Shown in pieces: positions 1 through 8,879 of a stretch of 64,000 bases of DNA. A program made the translations under genes and the position numbers. Origin of the DNA: Amycolatopsis sacchari (GTDB lineage: Bacteria > Actinomycetota > Actinomycetes > Mycobacteriales > Pseudonocardiaceae); the NCBI RefSeq assembly GCF_900114035.1, contig NZ_FORP01000023.1, positions 47,590-111,589 of the forward strand, written 5' to 3'. Within the stretch, counting starts at the first letter, position 1, and each line of letters starts with the position of its first letter. The notes beneath the pieces are model-generated. The model worked only from the letters and a program-made list of their open reading frames with translations, searched no databases and was not told the DNA's origin.

Positions 1-1479
1 CCGGGCGACGCGGTGCGGCTCGCGCAGCTCGGCGGCCCGGCGGACGATCGTCGGGAACTCGCCGATCGTGCGGATCAGGTCGCCTTCCTGCGGGAGCGTG
101 AGCAGGCCGAGGTCCACCCCGGCGTCCGGCTTCAGGCCGAGGTCGGCGGCGTTGCGCTGCAGCGACGCCAGGCGCGCGTGGGCGTACTGCACGTAGTAGA
201 CCGGGTTCTCGTCGCTGTGCTTGCGCAGCAGGTCGAGGTCGATGTCGATCGAGGAGTCCACCGAGTACCGGGTCAGCTCGTAGCGCGCGGCGTCCACACC
301 CACGGCCTCGACGAGGTCCTCCATCGTGATCACCGTGCCGGCGCGCTTGCTCATCCGGACGGGCTTGCCGCCGCTGACGAGGTTCACCAGCTGGCCGATC
401 AGCACCTCGACGACCGCCGGGTCGTGCCCCATCGCGGCCGCGGCCGCCTTGAGCCGCGCGATGTAGCCGTGGTGGTCGGCGCCCAGCATGTAGATGCACA
501 GGTCGAAACCACGGCCGATCTTGTCCTGCAGGTACGCGATGTCGCCCGCGATGTAGGCCGGGTTGCCGTCGCTCTTGATGACCACGCGGTCCTTGTCGTC
601 ACCGAACTCGGTGGAGCGCAGCCACCACGCGCCGTCGGCCTCGTACAGGGTGCCCTTGGCCTTCAGCTCCTCCACCGCACCGGCCACCGCGCCACTGGCG
701 TGCAGCGAGTCCTCGTGGAAGAACACGTCGAAGTCGGTGCCGAACTCGTGGAGGCTCTTCTTGATCTCGGCGAACATCAGGTCGACGCCGATGCGGCGGA
801 ACGTCTCGTGCCGCTCGGCCTCGGGCTGCGACAGCGCGCTCGGCTCCTGCCGCAGCACCTCGGCGGCGATGTCGGAGATGTACGCACCCGCGTACCCGTC
901 CTCCGGCGCGGGCTCGCCCTTCGCGGCGGCGATCAGCGACCGGACGAAGCGGTCGATCTGCGCACCGGCGTCGTTGAAGTAGTACTCACGCGTGACGTCG
1001 GCGCCCTGCGCGGCCAGGATGCGGCCCAGCGCGTCACCGACGGCGGCCCAGCGCGTGCCGCCCAGGTGGATCGGGCCCGTGGGGTTCGCGGAGACGAACT
1101 CGAGGTTGATCTTGCGGCCGGTCAGCGCGTCACCGGTGCCGTAGCGCTCCCCCGCGGAGAGGACCTGGCGCACCTGCTCGCCCTGCGCGTCGGCGGCCAG
1201 GCGGAAGTTCAGGAAGCCGGGGCCGGCGACCTCGGCGCTCGCGACCCCGTCGTCACCGGCGACCTGCTCGGCGAGGGCCTGCGCGAACTCACGCGGCTGC
1301 ATCCCGACCTTCTTCGCCACCTGCAGGGCCAGGTTGGTGGCGTAGTCTCCGTGGTCGGGGTTGCGGGGTCGCTCGATCGTCACGGTCTCGGGCAGGGCGG
1401 CGGGGTCGAGCCCACGCGAGGTCAGCACCTGCACGGCGGACGAGCGAACGAGTTCGGCGAGCACGGCGGGAGTCACCAC
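1..1479 (-). CDS. argS: Arginyl-tRNA synthetase, 5' part (runs off the window)
   Basis: Cytoplasmic enzyme that charges tRNA-Arg with arginine. Reading leftwards from a GTG near 1476-1479, 493 codons are open with no stop before base 1, so the C-terminal end lies outside the window. The class I signature is visible as [10 protein letters not shown] (HIGH-type motif, near 1060-1090), and the KMSKS-type loop appears as RMSKRAG near 340-365. The N-terminal additional domain, with [18 protein letters not shown], matches bacterial ArgS. Two adjacent GTG codons make the exact start uncertain by one residue. The product is secure, and this is a chromosomal housekeeping gene next to the integration hot spot. 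Confidence 0.95.
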   Translation of the reverse strand, partial: MVTPAVLAELVRSSAVQVLTSRGLDPAALPETVTIERPRNPDHGDYATNLALQVAKKVGMQPREFAQALAEQVAGDDGVASAEVAGPGFLNFRLAADAQGEQVRQVLSAGERYGTGDALTGRKINLEFVSANPTGPIHLGGTRWAAVGDALGRILAAQGADVTREYYFNDAGAQIDRFVRSLIAAAKGEPAPEDGYAGAYISDIAAEVLRQEPSALSQPEAERHETFRRIGVDLMFAEIKKSLHEFGTDFDVFFHEDSLHASGAVAGAVEELKAKGTLYEADGAWWLRSTEFGDDKDRVVIKSDGNPAYIAGDIAYLQDKIGRGFDLCIYMLGADHHGYIARLKAAAAAMGHDPAVVEVLIGQLVNLVSGGKPVRMSKRAGTVITMEDLVEAVGVDAARYELTRYSVDSSIDIDLDLLRKHSDENPVYYVQYAHARLASLQRNAADLGLKPDAGVDLGLLTLPQEGDLIRTIGEFPTIVRRAAELREPHRVAR

Positions 1480-1568
1480 GCGAGTGTATGTGGCCGTTGA
1501 CGTGCACCTGACACGCAGTCCCTAGACTCCACCCTGGGCAATTCAGATCTCGAGCGGATGCGGGAGCC

Positions 1569-2378
1569 ATGGCCAGCGGCACGAAGAAGAAGGCCTCCTC
1601 GAAGAAGGCCGTCAAGGCGGCGCGGAACTCGGTGGTGACCAAACGGGGCTTCCCGTGGGGCACGGTCATCGCGGTCGTCGCCGTCGTGGCGCTCGCCGCC
1701 GTCGTCGTCACCTACTACCTCGTGCAGTCCGCGCCCAAGCGCGCGCTGGCCGACTGGGTGCCCAGCGCGTCGAACCCCGACCCGTCGCTCAAGCTCGCCG
1801 GGATCGTGACGGTGCAGTACCAGGGCAGCGTGCACGTGCTGCCGACCGAGCGCGTCGCGTACGACCACTCGCCGCCGTTCGGCGGGCCGCACGACGGGTA
1901 CTGGGCGGCGTGCAACGGCATCGTCTACCCGAAGGCCGTGCGCACCGAGAACATGGTCCACTCGCTCGAGCACGGCGCGGTCTGGATCGCCTACAACCCC
2001 GACCAGATCACCGGTGACGCGGTGAACAAGCTCAAGGCCAAGGTCGAGGGCAAGCCGTACACGATGATGTCGCCGTACCCGGGCCTCGACAAGCCGATCT
2101 CGCTGCAGTCCTGGGGCCACCAGCTCAAGGTGGACAGCGCCGACGACCAGCGCATCGACGAGTTCATCACCGCGCTGCGCACCAACCAGAACACCTACCC
2201 CGAGGTCGGCGCCTCCTGCGACGCGCTCGGGCCGGGCGCGTTCGACCCCGACAACCCACCCGCGTTCGACCCGACCCCGCCGGGCCCCGACGCGAAGCCG
2301 ATGGACTACAAGGGTTCCACGGGCACGCAGCAGGACATGGGCGCCGGCGCGTCGACCGCCCCGTCCCCCACGCCGTGA
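1569..2378 (+). CDS. DUF3105 membrane-anchored protein
   Basis: A protein of 269 residues. It has a lysine-rich cytoplasmic start, one membrane segment near residues 30-52, and an outward-facing domain with the DUF3105 hallmark NMVHSLEHGAVWIAY around residue 125. The biochemical role of DUF3105 is unknown. The HSLEHG histidines and its usual pairing with DUF305 proteins suggest metal handling at the cell surface. The C-terminal 50 residues are rich in Pro, Asp and Gly. The stop overlaps the next start (ATGA), so the two genes are translationally coupled. Confidence 0.85.
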   Translation: MASGTKKKASSKKAVKAARNSVVTKRGFPWGTVIAVVAVVALAAVVVTYYLVQSAPKRALADWVPSASNPDPSLKLAGIVTVQYQGSVHVLPTERVAYDHSPPFGGPHDGYWAACNGIVYPKAVRTENMVHSLEHGAVWIAYNPDQITGDAVNKLKAKVEGKPYTMMSPYPGLDKPISLQSWGHQLKVDSADDQRIDEFITALRTNQNTYPEVGASCDALGPGAFDPDNPPAFDPTPPGPDAKPMDYKGSTGTQQDMGAGASTAPSPTP

Positions 2379-3070
2379 TGACCGAGCCCACCGAGGAGGC
2401 TCCGGCGCGGCCCTCGTGGTCGCGCCCGGTCGTGATCGGCGCGACGGTGGTCGCGGTCCTGCTGCTGGGCGCGGTGATCGGGATGTTCCTGACGCAGCGC
2501 GCGCTCGACTCGTCCGAACAGGCCACCCCGGCGGCGGGTTCGGTGGAGGTCGGGTTCGCGCAGGACATGTCGGTGCACCACCTGCAGGCCGTCACGATGG
2601 CCAACTGGGCCCGTGACCACAGCACCGACCAGGAGATCCGGCAGCTGGCGTTCGACATCCAGAGCACGCAGCTGGAGCAGGTGGGCCGGATGAAGGGCTG
2701 GCTGATGCTGTGGGGCCAGCCCGAGCAGACGACCGGCGCGTACATGTCGTGGATGAGCCAGCCGGACGCCCACCACATGGCCGGTATGTCGATGTCGTCC
2801 ACGAGTTCCGGGGACGCGCCGATGCCGGGCATGGCGACGAACGCGGAGCTGGCGAAGCTGCGTTCGCTGTCCGGCAAGGACCTGGACGTCTACTTCCTGC
2901 AGCTGATGCTGCGGCACCACCAGGGCGGCACGGAGATGGCGCAGTACGCGCACGACCACACGTCCGTGGCCGCGGTGAAGACGCTGACGCAGAGCATCCT
3001 CGACTCGCAGGGCGCGGAGATGGTGCTGATGAAGCAGCTGCTCGCCGCGCGGGGCGCTCAGCCGCTGTAG
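2375..3070 (+). CDS. DUF305 family protein, membrane anchored
   Basis: A protein of 231 residues with a short cytoplasmic N-terminus, one membrane segment near residues 17-40 and an external four-helix, ferritin-like DUF305 domain. The paired His/Met motifs of the family are present: DMSVHHLQAV near residue 65 and LMLRHHQGGTEMAQYA near 180. A Met/His-rich loop lies between them (residues 125-150, HHMAGMSMS), which suggests binding of copper or a similar metal; this is inference. It overlaps the DUF3105 gene by four bases and ends two bases from the convergent CDF transporter gene. Confidence 0.85.
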   Translation: MMTEPTEEAPARPSWSRPVVIGATVVAVLLLGAVIGMFLTQRALDSSEQATPAAGSVEVGFAQDMSVHHLQAVTMANWARDHSTDQEIRQLAFDIQSTQLEQVGRMKGWLMLWGQPEQTTGAYMSWMSQPDAHHMAGMSMSSTSSGDAPMPGMATNAELAKLRSLSGKDLDVYFLQLMLRHHQGGTEMAQYAHDHTSVAAVKTLTQSILDSQGAEMVLMKQLLAARGAQPL

Positions 3071-3071
3071 T

Positions 3072-3980
3072 TCACCAGGACAGTTCCTCGCAGCGCTTCG
3101 CCTGCTCGCACGGCTCGATCTGCAGCGTGGCGTGCTGGATGTGGTAGTCGTTCGCGAGCAGGTTCTGGGCCTGCGCCAGCACTTCCGCGGGTTCGGCGTG
3201 CTGCTCCACGGCGAGGTGCGCCGAGGCGACCTCCATGCCGGAGGTGAGGGTCCAGACGTGCAGGTCGTGCACGTCGCGGACGCCTGCCAGCGCGGCCAGT
3301 TCGGTGGCGATGCCCTCGACGTCGACCTCCGCGGGCGCGTGCTGGAAGAGGATCCGCAGGGCCCGCCTGGCCAGCGCGACGGTGCGGGGCAGGACGAACA
3401 GCCCGATCGCGACACCGATGATCGGGTCGGCGTAGCGCCAGCCGGTCGTGAGCGTGATCGCACCGCTGACGAGGACGCCGACGGAGCCGATGAGGTCGGC
3501 GAGCACCTCCAGGTACGCGCCGCGGACGTTGAGGCTCTCCTTGGCGCCCGCGCGCAGGAGGGCGAAGGCGGCGAGGTTCGCGACGAGGCCCGCGACGGCC
3601 GTCAGGAGCACGGGGAGGCCGGGCACGGCGGGCGGGTCGGTGACGCGGCCGATCGCCTCGACGAGTACGTATCCGGCAACGCCGAACAGGAGAACGGCGT
3701 TGCCCAGGGCGGCCAGCACCTCGGCGCGGTACAGGCCGAAGGTGCGCCGGTAGGTCGGTCCGCTGCGGCGCGCCAGGACGATGGCCGTGAGGGCCATCCC
3801 GAGACCGAACACGTCGGTGAGCATGTGCGCGGCGTCGGAGATGAGGGCCAGCGAGCCGGTCAGCACACCGACGACGACCTCGAGCACGAGGAACAAGACG
3901 CCGATCCCGAGCGCGACGACGAGCCGGGGCAGATGACGCCCCGACGCGCTCGGGACGCCGTGGCCGTGTCCGTGTCCCAT
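3072..3980 (-). CDS. Cation diffusion facilitator (CDF) family metal exporter
   Basis: Inner-membrane metal/proton antiporter of the CDF family (CzcD/ZitB-like), about 302 residues. The start is the ATG at 3980, preceded by a GAGGAGG ribosome site; longer upstream readings are implausible. It has an N-terminal His-rich tag (GHGHGHG) and six membrane segments. The metal-site motifs are SDAAHMLTD in segment II and a second Asp pair in segment V, seen as YLEVLADLIGSVGVL. A cytoplasmic C-terminal domain contains VRDVHDLHVWTLTSG. Zn, Co or Cd are the usual substrates of this subfamily. Metal-regulator-like palindromes lie 60-105 bases upstream. Confidence 0.9.
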   Translation of the reverse strand: MGHGHGHGVPSASGRHLPRLVVALGIGVLFLVLEVVVGVLTGSLALISDAAHMLTDVFGLGMALTAIVLARRSGPTYRRTFGLYRAEVLAALGNAVLLFGVAGYVLVEAIGRVTDPPAVPGLPVLLTAVAGLVANLAAFALLRAGAKESLNVRGAYLEVLADLIGSVGVLVSGAITLTTGWRYADPIIGVAIGLFVLPRTVALARRALRILFQHAPAEVDVEGIATELAALAGVRDVHDLHVWTLTSGMEVASAHLAVEQHAEPAEVLAQAQNLLANDYHIQHATLQIEPCEQAKRCEELSW

Positions 3981-4040
3981 GCCGGCCTCCTCCTCTCGCG
4001 TCTCTCGCCTTGCCGCGTCCCACCTCGCTCCTGGCGGCAA

Positions 4041-4085
4041 CATATAGCGATATGCGCATGTATGCAATACAGGCTAGCCTTACCT
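4041..4085. promoter_or_regulatory. Putative metal-responsive operator upstream of the CDF gene
   Basis: Two palindromes sit back to back. CATATAGCGATATG (4041-4054) resembles ArsR/SmtB-type operators. AGGCTAGCCT (4071-4080), read on the minus strand as AGGTAAGGCTAGCCT, resembles a DtxR/IdeR iron box. Both lie in the leader or promoter region of the CDF exporter. The assignment rests on visual similarity only. Confidence 0.4.
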
Positions 4086-4183
4086 CTTCCGGAACGTACC
4101 GCTCTTCGGCCGAACCCGCACGGGGTCCCGGGTGCCGGACGCGCGATCGGGTGCGCTAGAGTTCTCCACGTCGTCAAGACGGC

Positions 4184-4256
4184 GCCCTCGTAGCTCAGGG
4201 GATAGAGCACTGCCCTCCGGAGGCAGGTGTCGCAGGTTCGAATCCTGCCGAGGGCA
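4184..4256 (+). tRNA. tRNA-Arg (anticodon CCG)
   Basis: A full cloverleaf can be drawn. The acceptor stem GCCCTCG (4184-4190) pairs with CGAGGGC (4249-4255). There is a D-arm GCTC..GAGC, an anticodon stem CTGCC/GGCAG with loop CTCCGGA giving anticodon CCG, and a T-arm GCAGG TTCGAAT CCTGC. No genomic CCA follows; the next bases are CCCA. Its 3' 44 bases form the left copy of the integration repeat, so the tRNA is preserved after integration. Confidence 0.95.
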
Positions 4257-4257
4257 C
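4213..4257 (+). repeat. attL: tRNA-side copy of the 45-bp att repeat
   Basis: This is identical over 45 bases to 19515-19559. It covers the anticodon loop, T-arm and acceptor 3' strand of tRNA-Arg(CCG) plus one base. Outside the repeat the flanks differ at once (TG against AT on the left, CC against TC on the right), which sets the limits. Confidence 0.93.
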
Positions 4258-4361
4258 CCAACATCAGCAGGGAAAACCGGCCCCTACCAGCGAGAACGCG
4301 GTAGGGGCCGAGTCGTGTCATTCCCGGCTAGCCACGGCGAACCACGGCCATCTGCGGCGGT

Positions 4362-4381
4362 CTACGGACAATGCACGGACA
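4362..4381 (+). repeat. Putative integrase arm-type site, left end of the AICE
   Basis: A 20-bp sequence, CTACGGACAATGCACGGACA, lies between attL and the integrase stop. It recurs with one change (A to G) at 19422-19441, just inside attR and in the same direction. Placement inside both att sites fits arm-binding sites for a tyrosine integrase; the role is inferred. Confidence 0.6.
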
Positions 4382-4386
4382 CGACC

Positions 4387-5802
4387 TCAGTTCGGCCGGT
4401 GCCCGAGCGCATGCTCGATCAAGCGCCTGGCGGCCGCCTCCCCGCCGTCCAGGAAGCTCGCGTAGACCTCCAGCAAGACCGCCACGGACTGACCGGCCCA
4501 CAACGCAACCAACGAGGGGTCCAGGCCAGCGGCCAGCCAAGTACTCACCGCCGCGTGGCGCAAGTCGTACGGCCGGGCGAGCAGCGGCCCGCGCTGAACC
4601 TCCGGAGAGAAGGTCGCCGCTCGTGCCGCCCGGAACACCTTCGTGTACGTGACTTTGGAGACGAGCCCACCACGTTCCCCGACGAACAACCGGCCGTCCG
4701 GCCCGAAGCCGTACCGCTCAATGTGCGTCCACAGAATGCGGGTCAGCTCGGGAGCGCACGGAACCGGCCGCACGTCGCCTTTCTCGCGAGACTTGAGCGG
4801 GCGATCCTCCCCCACCGTGCCGGTGTCGGTCCATAGCCCATCGATATACGGGCGCGCACCTTCGAGGTAGATCGTGCCCCAGTCGTACTCCGTTTCCCCC
4901 GTTTCGACGTTCTTCCTGGGCTCGGGCAACGAAAGGTTCGTCTTGCTGACCTTCGCGGCTTCTTCCGGTCGCAAGGCCGCGAAGTACATCAGCGCAAAGA
5001 ACGCCTTGAGGTGTGGTCCGCTCCGCGGGGTTTGACCAACCTGATGCAGGAATGAGCGTGCCTGAATGGGGTTCGGTACCGCCCGCCTATCGAGCTTGCG
5101 CCGACCCTTCGGCATCTTCGTCCACTTCGCATCCGGCAGCGGGTTGACCTCAAGTACCTTGAGTTCTGTTCGCGCGTAGTCGAGCACGTTGGACAGAACC
5201 GAGCGCGTGCGACGAGCAACGGTCGGGGCGTATACGCCGCCGTCGAGGCGGCGGGTAACCGCGCGCTGCAATGCACGGAGAATTTCGGGGTCACTCACCG
5301 ACGAGACGGGCATGGTGTTGCGCGTCAACCAGTCCAGCACTCGGCGGGCGTTTGTCGGCATCTCCCCCGACTTGCGCCGCGGCGGGTTGTATCCCCACTG
5401 CCGCACCGCCGAACGGACTTCTTTGGCGTCCGGCTGTCCCGCCTTGTTTGGAACGAACACCGGCAAGACGCGGATCAGCGCTTCGACGGTGGTTTGGCGT
5501 GCAGTCGCGGCGAGGTCCGGCCATTTCATAGCCACGTACCTGCTCGTGACCTCAAACCAGCTCATGACCGGAATGTCCTTGGCGCGTTCGACCGGAAGAC
5601 CCGTTTCCGTGTCGAACCGTTCCCCGTCACGCTGCGCCGAGAGAAGGTCAGCACGAAAGCTATCGGCGAGAGCACGCACCTTGAACGACTCGTTGAACTC
5701 GCGTTTTCCGACCTTCCACCGAAGACGGTAGCTCGTGACCTTGCCTTGGCGGTTCTTGCGCGGCTTGATATCCCAGATTTGCACCTGGTAGCTCGTGTTC
5801 AC
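4387..5802 (-). CDS. int: Tyrosine integrase of the AICE
   Basis: Site-specific recombinase that would join the element to the tRNA-Arg att site, about 471 residues. The order is an N-terminal arm-binding region, a core-binding SAM-like domain (residues 70-170), and a catalytic domain. Catalytic residues are visible: Arg in FAALRPEEA, His-Leu-Arg type box in RPYDLRHAAVSTW, and the Tyr nucleophile in LLEVYASF. Normal length for AICE integrases. The GTG at 5802 is chosen because it overlaps the excisionase stop (GTGA), which couples xis to int. Its stop lies about 130 bases from attL, the usual position. Confidence 0.93.
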   Translation of the reverse strand: MNTSYQVQIWDIKPRKNRQGKVTSYRLRWKVGKREFNESFKVRALADSFRADLLSAQRDGERFDTETGLPVERAKDIPVMSWFEVTSRYVAMKWPDLAATARQTTVEALIRVLPVFVPNKAGQPDAKEVRSAVRQWGYNPPRRKSGEMPTNARRVLDWLTRNTMPVSSVSDPEILRALQRAVTRRLDGGVYAPTVARRTRSVLSNVLDYARTELKVLEVNPLPDAKWTKMPKGRRKLDRRAVPNPIQARSFLHQVGQTPRSGPHLKAFFALMYFAALRPEEAAKVSKTNLSLPEPRKNVETGETEYDWGTIYLEGARPYIDGLWTDTGTVGEDRPLKSREKGDVRPVPCAPELTRILWTHIERYGFGPDGRLFVGERGGLVSKVTYTKVFRAARAATFSPEVQRGPLLARPYDLRHAAVSTWLAAGLDPSLVALWAGQSVAVLLEVYASFLDGGEAAARRLIEHALGHRPN

Positions 5803-5987
5803 GCGGCCTCCAAACAAGACTCAAGGAAACGGTCAAGATCTACTCGGCGAACTCGCAATTGGCGGTTGGGAAGCTTGATGCAGCGGGGCGCGCGTCCCTT
5901 GGCACGCCAGTCATCAAAGGTAGAGCGGGCGATGCCTAGTTCCTCGCAGACTTCTTCGACAGTGAGGTGTTGGCGCGGGGTGGCCAT
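5799..5987 (-). CDS. xis: Excisionase, MerR-like helix-turn-helix
   Basis: A 62-residue DNA-binding protein made almost entirely of a winged helix-turn-helix (LTVEEVCEELGIARSTFDDWRAKGRAP, then a basic wing with RQLRVRRVDLDRFL). Xis proteins of this type bend att DNA and steer the integrase toward excision. It is translated immediately before int with a four-base overlap. The region upstream carries a large symmetrical palindrome that may control it. Confidence 0.88.
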   Translation of the reverse strand: MATPRQHLTVEEVCEELGIARSTFDDWRAKGRAPRCIKLPNRQLRVRRVDLDRFLESCLEAA

Positions 5988-6095
5988 GGTGCGGGTGCCT
6001 CCGGGTCGGCGTGACGGTCGGTGACGGTCGCACTGGTCATGGCGTGCCTCCTCAGGCGAGCGGATCGGGTGTGGGTGGCTTGGGGCTACGACGGA

Positions 6096-6232
6096 AACGA
6101 AAGAACGAAGTAAGTGCCTTGACCTGCGGTTCTGCCGTCCTGGCGGATGGCACTTCTTTCGTACGTACGAAAGAAGTGCCGGGCCGCGGGCGGTGTTTGT
6201 GCTGGTCGGGGAGTTCTTTCGTTCTTTCGTTT
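6096..6232. repeat. Nested palindrome with CGAAAGAA-type repeats; possible replication origin or control site
   Basis: A perfect 32-bp palindrome occupies 6149-6180, centred on GTACGTAC with arms of the form CTTCTTTC/GAAAGAAG. It is framed by a perfect 15-bp inverted repeat, AAACGAAAGAACGAA at 6096-6110 and its complement at 6218-6232, with nearly the same centre (6164). The CGAAAGAA word occurs about six times. The stretch fills the gap between the 3' end of the DUF3987 ATPase gene and xis. It could be the element's origin, the binding site of a dimeric regulator of xis-int, or in part a terminator. Confidence 0.6.
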
Positions 6233-7562
6233 AGGTCGTGAGGTCGGGGGCGCGGGCGGTGTAGATCTCGGTCGGGCGGCCCTTCCCGCCGGGTGGTCGG
6301 CGGCTACCGCGTGTGATCATCCCGGCGTCGGTGAGCTGGGTGAGCAGGGCGGCGATGTCGGCGTTGGGGGTGTTGCCGCCGAAGAAGCCCTTGGTGATCT
6401 CGGTCTTGGTGCGGCCGGTGTCACCGGCTTCGGCGATCCAGGCGGCGAGCTTGGCGGGGGTGACGGTGTTGACGAACAGGGCGCGGGCGGAGTCGATGGA
6501 GTAGCGCACGAGCGCGGCCGCGGCGGCGAGGTGGGCGGCGCGGATGGCGGGTTCGCCGTCGAGGGCGGCGTGGATTCCGGCGATGCGCTTGCAGTAGGGC
6601 AGGGCGCGGGAGACGAACTGGGCGACCTTGGGGTGGTGGGTGTCGGTGTTGAACTCCAGGTAGAGCGCCCGCCACAGCGGCCGCGCGTCCTCGGCGAGGT
6701 CCAGCGCGCCGAGCCGGGCACCGGTGTCGAGCCGATCGCCGAGCCCGGCGGCGAGCGAGGACACCAGGTTCGGGTCGGCGCCGACGCTGTCGGGCAGGGC
6801 CTTGGACCACGCCACGGCCAGGGGCAGGAAGCGGTTGTAGGTGCCGCCAGCCATGTCGGCGTCGGAGAGCTTGGCGCGGAACTCGTCGGGGGTGATGTGG
6901 GCGACGATCCCGACGTGCGACTCGGGCGCGACCCGGGCCTTGACGGTGAGGGTGGACAGGTCGCCGCCCTCCCACGCCGCGCGCAGGACTTGGGACAGGC
7001 TGTTGCCCTCGCGCTTCATCTTGGCCATGACCCCGCCCCACTCGGGCTCCATCACGAGCAGCCGCAGGTCCCGCGGCCCGCCGTCGGAGTCGGGCTCGTC
7101 GTCGGCGTCGTCGGGCAGGGCGAAGCGTTGCGCGAGGCCTTCGCCGGAGGTGAGCCCGGCGGTGATGTTGCCCAGCACGAAGTCGCTGTCGGTGGCGGTG
7201 ATGAGTCGCTTGGCCGCCGACCAGGACGAGCCCTTCTTGCCGGTGTTGGTGTGGCCGATGAGCAGCGGCCACACCAGCAGCGGGTGCGGGTCGTCGCCCG
7301 CCCGTACATGCGGGTCTCGCCCGAGATGCACCCCGGCGAAACACAGCAGTGAGGCGAGGATGGCCACCGGGTCGGCCTCGCTGGTCGGCTCGACCTGGCG
7401 CACGAGGTGTCCGAGGTAGCAGTCGAACACCGCGTCGTCGAGGGTGGGCAGCCAGGCGCGGGCGCGAGCGACCGCGGCGGCGGCTTTGGCCTCGAACTCA
7501 TCGGCCCCGGGCGGGATGGGTGCGGGGTGCACCATCCGCAGCGGGCGGGCGGGCTGGGGCAT
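6231..7562 (-). CDS. DUF3987-type ATPase, probable replication helicase-like protein
   Basis: A protein of 443 residues found in AICE and phage replication modules. A P-loop is visible near residues 100-110 (GHTNTGKKGSSW), followed by an acidic strand (LLVMEPEWGG) that may serve as Walker B. The C-terminal 80 residues look like a winged helix (TEITKGFFGGNTPNADIAALLTQL..AGMITRG). Such proteins are thought to act with the Prim-Pol protein in replication of the excised element; the exact activity is not established. It is the last gene of the long leftward operon before the palindrome. Confidence 0.75.
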   Translation of the reverse strand: MPQPARPLRMVHPAPIPPGADEFEAKAAAAVARARAWLPTLDDAVFDCYLGHLVRQVEPTSEADPVAILASLLCFAGVHLGRDPHVRAGDDPHPLLVWPLLIGHTNTGKKGSSWSAAKRLITATDSDFVLGNITAGLTSGEGLAQRFALPDDADDEPDSDGGPRDLRLLVMEPEWGGVMAKMKREGNSLSQVLRAAWEGGDLSTLTVKARVAPESHVGIVAHITPDEFRAKLSDADMAGGTYNRFLPLAVAWSKALPDSVGADPNLVSSLAAGLGDRLDTGARLGALDLAEDARPLWRALYLEFNTDTHHPKVAQFVSRALPYCKRIAGIHAALDGEPAIRAAHLAAAAALVRYSIDSARALFVNTVTPAKLAAWIAEAGDTGRTKTEITKGFFGGNTPNADIAALLTQLTDAGMITRGSRRPPGGKGRPTEIYTARAPDLTT

Positions 7563-7580
7563 GGTGAGGCGGCCTCCTGA

Positions 7581-7919
7581 TCAGGCTGCGTCGGCTTGCT
7601 GACGGTGGCGGAGCAGGCGGCGGCGGTCTTGGGTGGTGTGACCGCCCCAGATACCGAAGGGCTCGCGCCGGGCGAGGGCGTAGTCGAGGCAGGCGGCGCG
7701 TACTGGGCAGTGGCCGCACACCCGCTTGGCGACGGTGACCGCATACCCGGCTTCGGGTTCGGGGAAGAACGCTTCGGGGTCGGTGCCGAGGCAGGCGGCG
7801 TCGGCGTGCCAGGCCAGGGCTTCGGGGGTGAGCCCGACGTCGGCCCAGCTCGGCGCGGTCGGGCGGCCGCGCCCGTGGGTGGCGCCGGTGAGGGTGGTTT
7901 TCGGCCGTGGGGTGGGCAT
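7581..7919 (-). CDS. WhiB-family iron-sulfur regulator
   Basis: About 112 residues. Four cysteines in WhiB order are visible: ADAACLG, then CGHCPVRAAC, followed by the conserved turn FGIWGG and the basic tail QDRRRLLRHR. WhiB proteins bind a 4Fe-4S cluster and partner with the principal sigma factor. The true start is the ATG at 7919, which overlaps the Prim-Pol stop, because the cysteine domain begins soon after it; the reading upstream of that is out of family. It probably regulates element or host genes during excision or differentiation. Confidence 0.88.
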   Translation of the reverse strand: MPTPRPKTTLTGATHGRGRPTAPSWADVGLTPEALAWHADAACLGTDPEAFFPEPEAGYAVTVAKRVCGHCPVRAACLDYALARREPFGIWGGHTTQDRRRLLRHRQQADAA

Positions 7920-8791
7920 CAGGCGGCCTCCTTGCGGTGGGTGTGGCGGGGGTGGCGGGCGCCGGCGGCGAGTCCGGCGTCGATGACGCGGGCGTTCTCG
8001 CCGGGGGTGCAGGAGCAGCGGCCGGTGAGCAGGGCGTCGGCGGCGGCGAGCAGCTCGGCGCGCGCGGTGGCCTCGGCGAGCAGCCGGTCGCCGACGAGCT
8101 GCCCGAGCCGGTAGGCCGCCGACGAGAGCACGGCGTTGTGCTGTCCGCGCGGGGCGGTGCGGACCCGGTCGCATTCGCCCCGCAGCGCGGAGGCGGCGTA
8201 GGCGTCCGGCCGCGCCGGGGCCGCCCCGGTGGTTGTGGTGGCAGGCCGGGTGGGGTGTTCGAGGCAGGCTTGCACGAGCCAGGCCGGAAGTTCGGCGGGG
8301 TCGGTGTCGTCGGCCAGCTCGTACCCGCCTTCGGCGAGCAGCGATCCGGGGGCGACGACGTAGCCGCCTTCGGCGCGGGTGTCGATGTGCGGGGCGAGGT
8401 CGCCGCGGGTGTTGCGCAGGTGCACCCCGGCCGGGGCGGCAAAGTACAGGTGCCGCCCGCCGGAGGGCGTGGTCACGGTATAGGTGGCCGGTACGGCAGC
8501 GGCGCGGCGGGCGGCCAGCTCAGCCAGCGCGGCCGCGCCGTCCGGCCCGGCCGCCGGGTCTTTGGCGGTGTCGAGGTCCACCACGATCAGCCGCGAGGGC
8601 CCGGTCGCGATGCCGATGTTGAACCGGCCCGCCCGCCAGCATCGGGTGATCCGCTCGGGGTCGGTGGTGGCGCGGGTTTCCCACTCGCGCACCATCGGCG
8701 GCTTCTTGCGGCCGGGGGTGACCGGGAAGACGTGCCAGCCCATCCCGGCCAGGTACAACGCCCAGTCCAGCAAGGGGTTCGCCGTGTCCAT
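7919..8791 (-). CDS. Bifunctional DNA primase/polymerase (Prim-Pol) replication protein
   Basis: An archaeo-eukaryotic type primase domain spans roughly residues 5-190 of 290. Visible family features are the N-terminal LDWALYLAGMGWHVFPVTPGRKKP, the metal-binding VVDLDTAKD, and GGRHLYF. This is the RepPP class of AICE replication proteins, which prime and copy the excised circle. The start at 8791 is preceded by GAAAGGACTG. It overlaps the WhiB gene by the ATGA junction. The C-terminal 100 residues are helical and Ala-rich, without a recognisable helicase; the DUF3987 protein may supply that role. Confidence 0.88.
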   Translation of the reverse strand: MDTANPLLDWALYLAGMGWHVFPVTPGRKKPPMVREWETRATTDPERITRCWRAGRFNIGIATGPSRLIVVDLDTAKDPAAGPDGAAALAELAARRAAAVPATYTVTTPSGGRHLYFAAPAGVHLRNTRGDLAPHIDTRAEGGYVVAPGSLLAEGGYELADDTDPAELPAWLVQACLEHPTRPATTTTGAAPARPDAYAASALRGECDRVRTAPRGQHNAVLSSAAYRLGQLVGDRLLAEATARAELLAAADALLTGRCSCTPGENARVIDAGLAAGARHPRHTHRKEAA

Positions 8792-8879
8792 TCCAGACAG
8801 TCCTTTCGGGAGCGAGACAGGGGTGGCGGGTTGCCGGGCCGCCCGGAGGGGAGTCGAGCGGACGGCCCGGCAACGGCTT

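Noticed and set aside
13..1500. 495-codon open frame on the plus strand
   Set aside because: It lies opposite argS, whose motifs are clear on the minus strand; its Val/Arg/Gly-rich translation is typical of antisense frames in GC-rich DNA.
6147..7352. 401-codon open frame on the plus strand
   Set aside because: Antisense of the DUF3987 ATPase; Gly/Val-rich low complexity without motifs.
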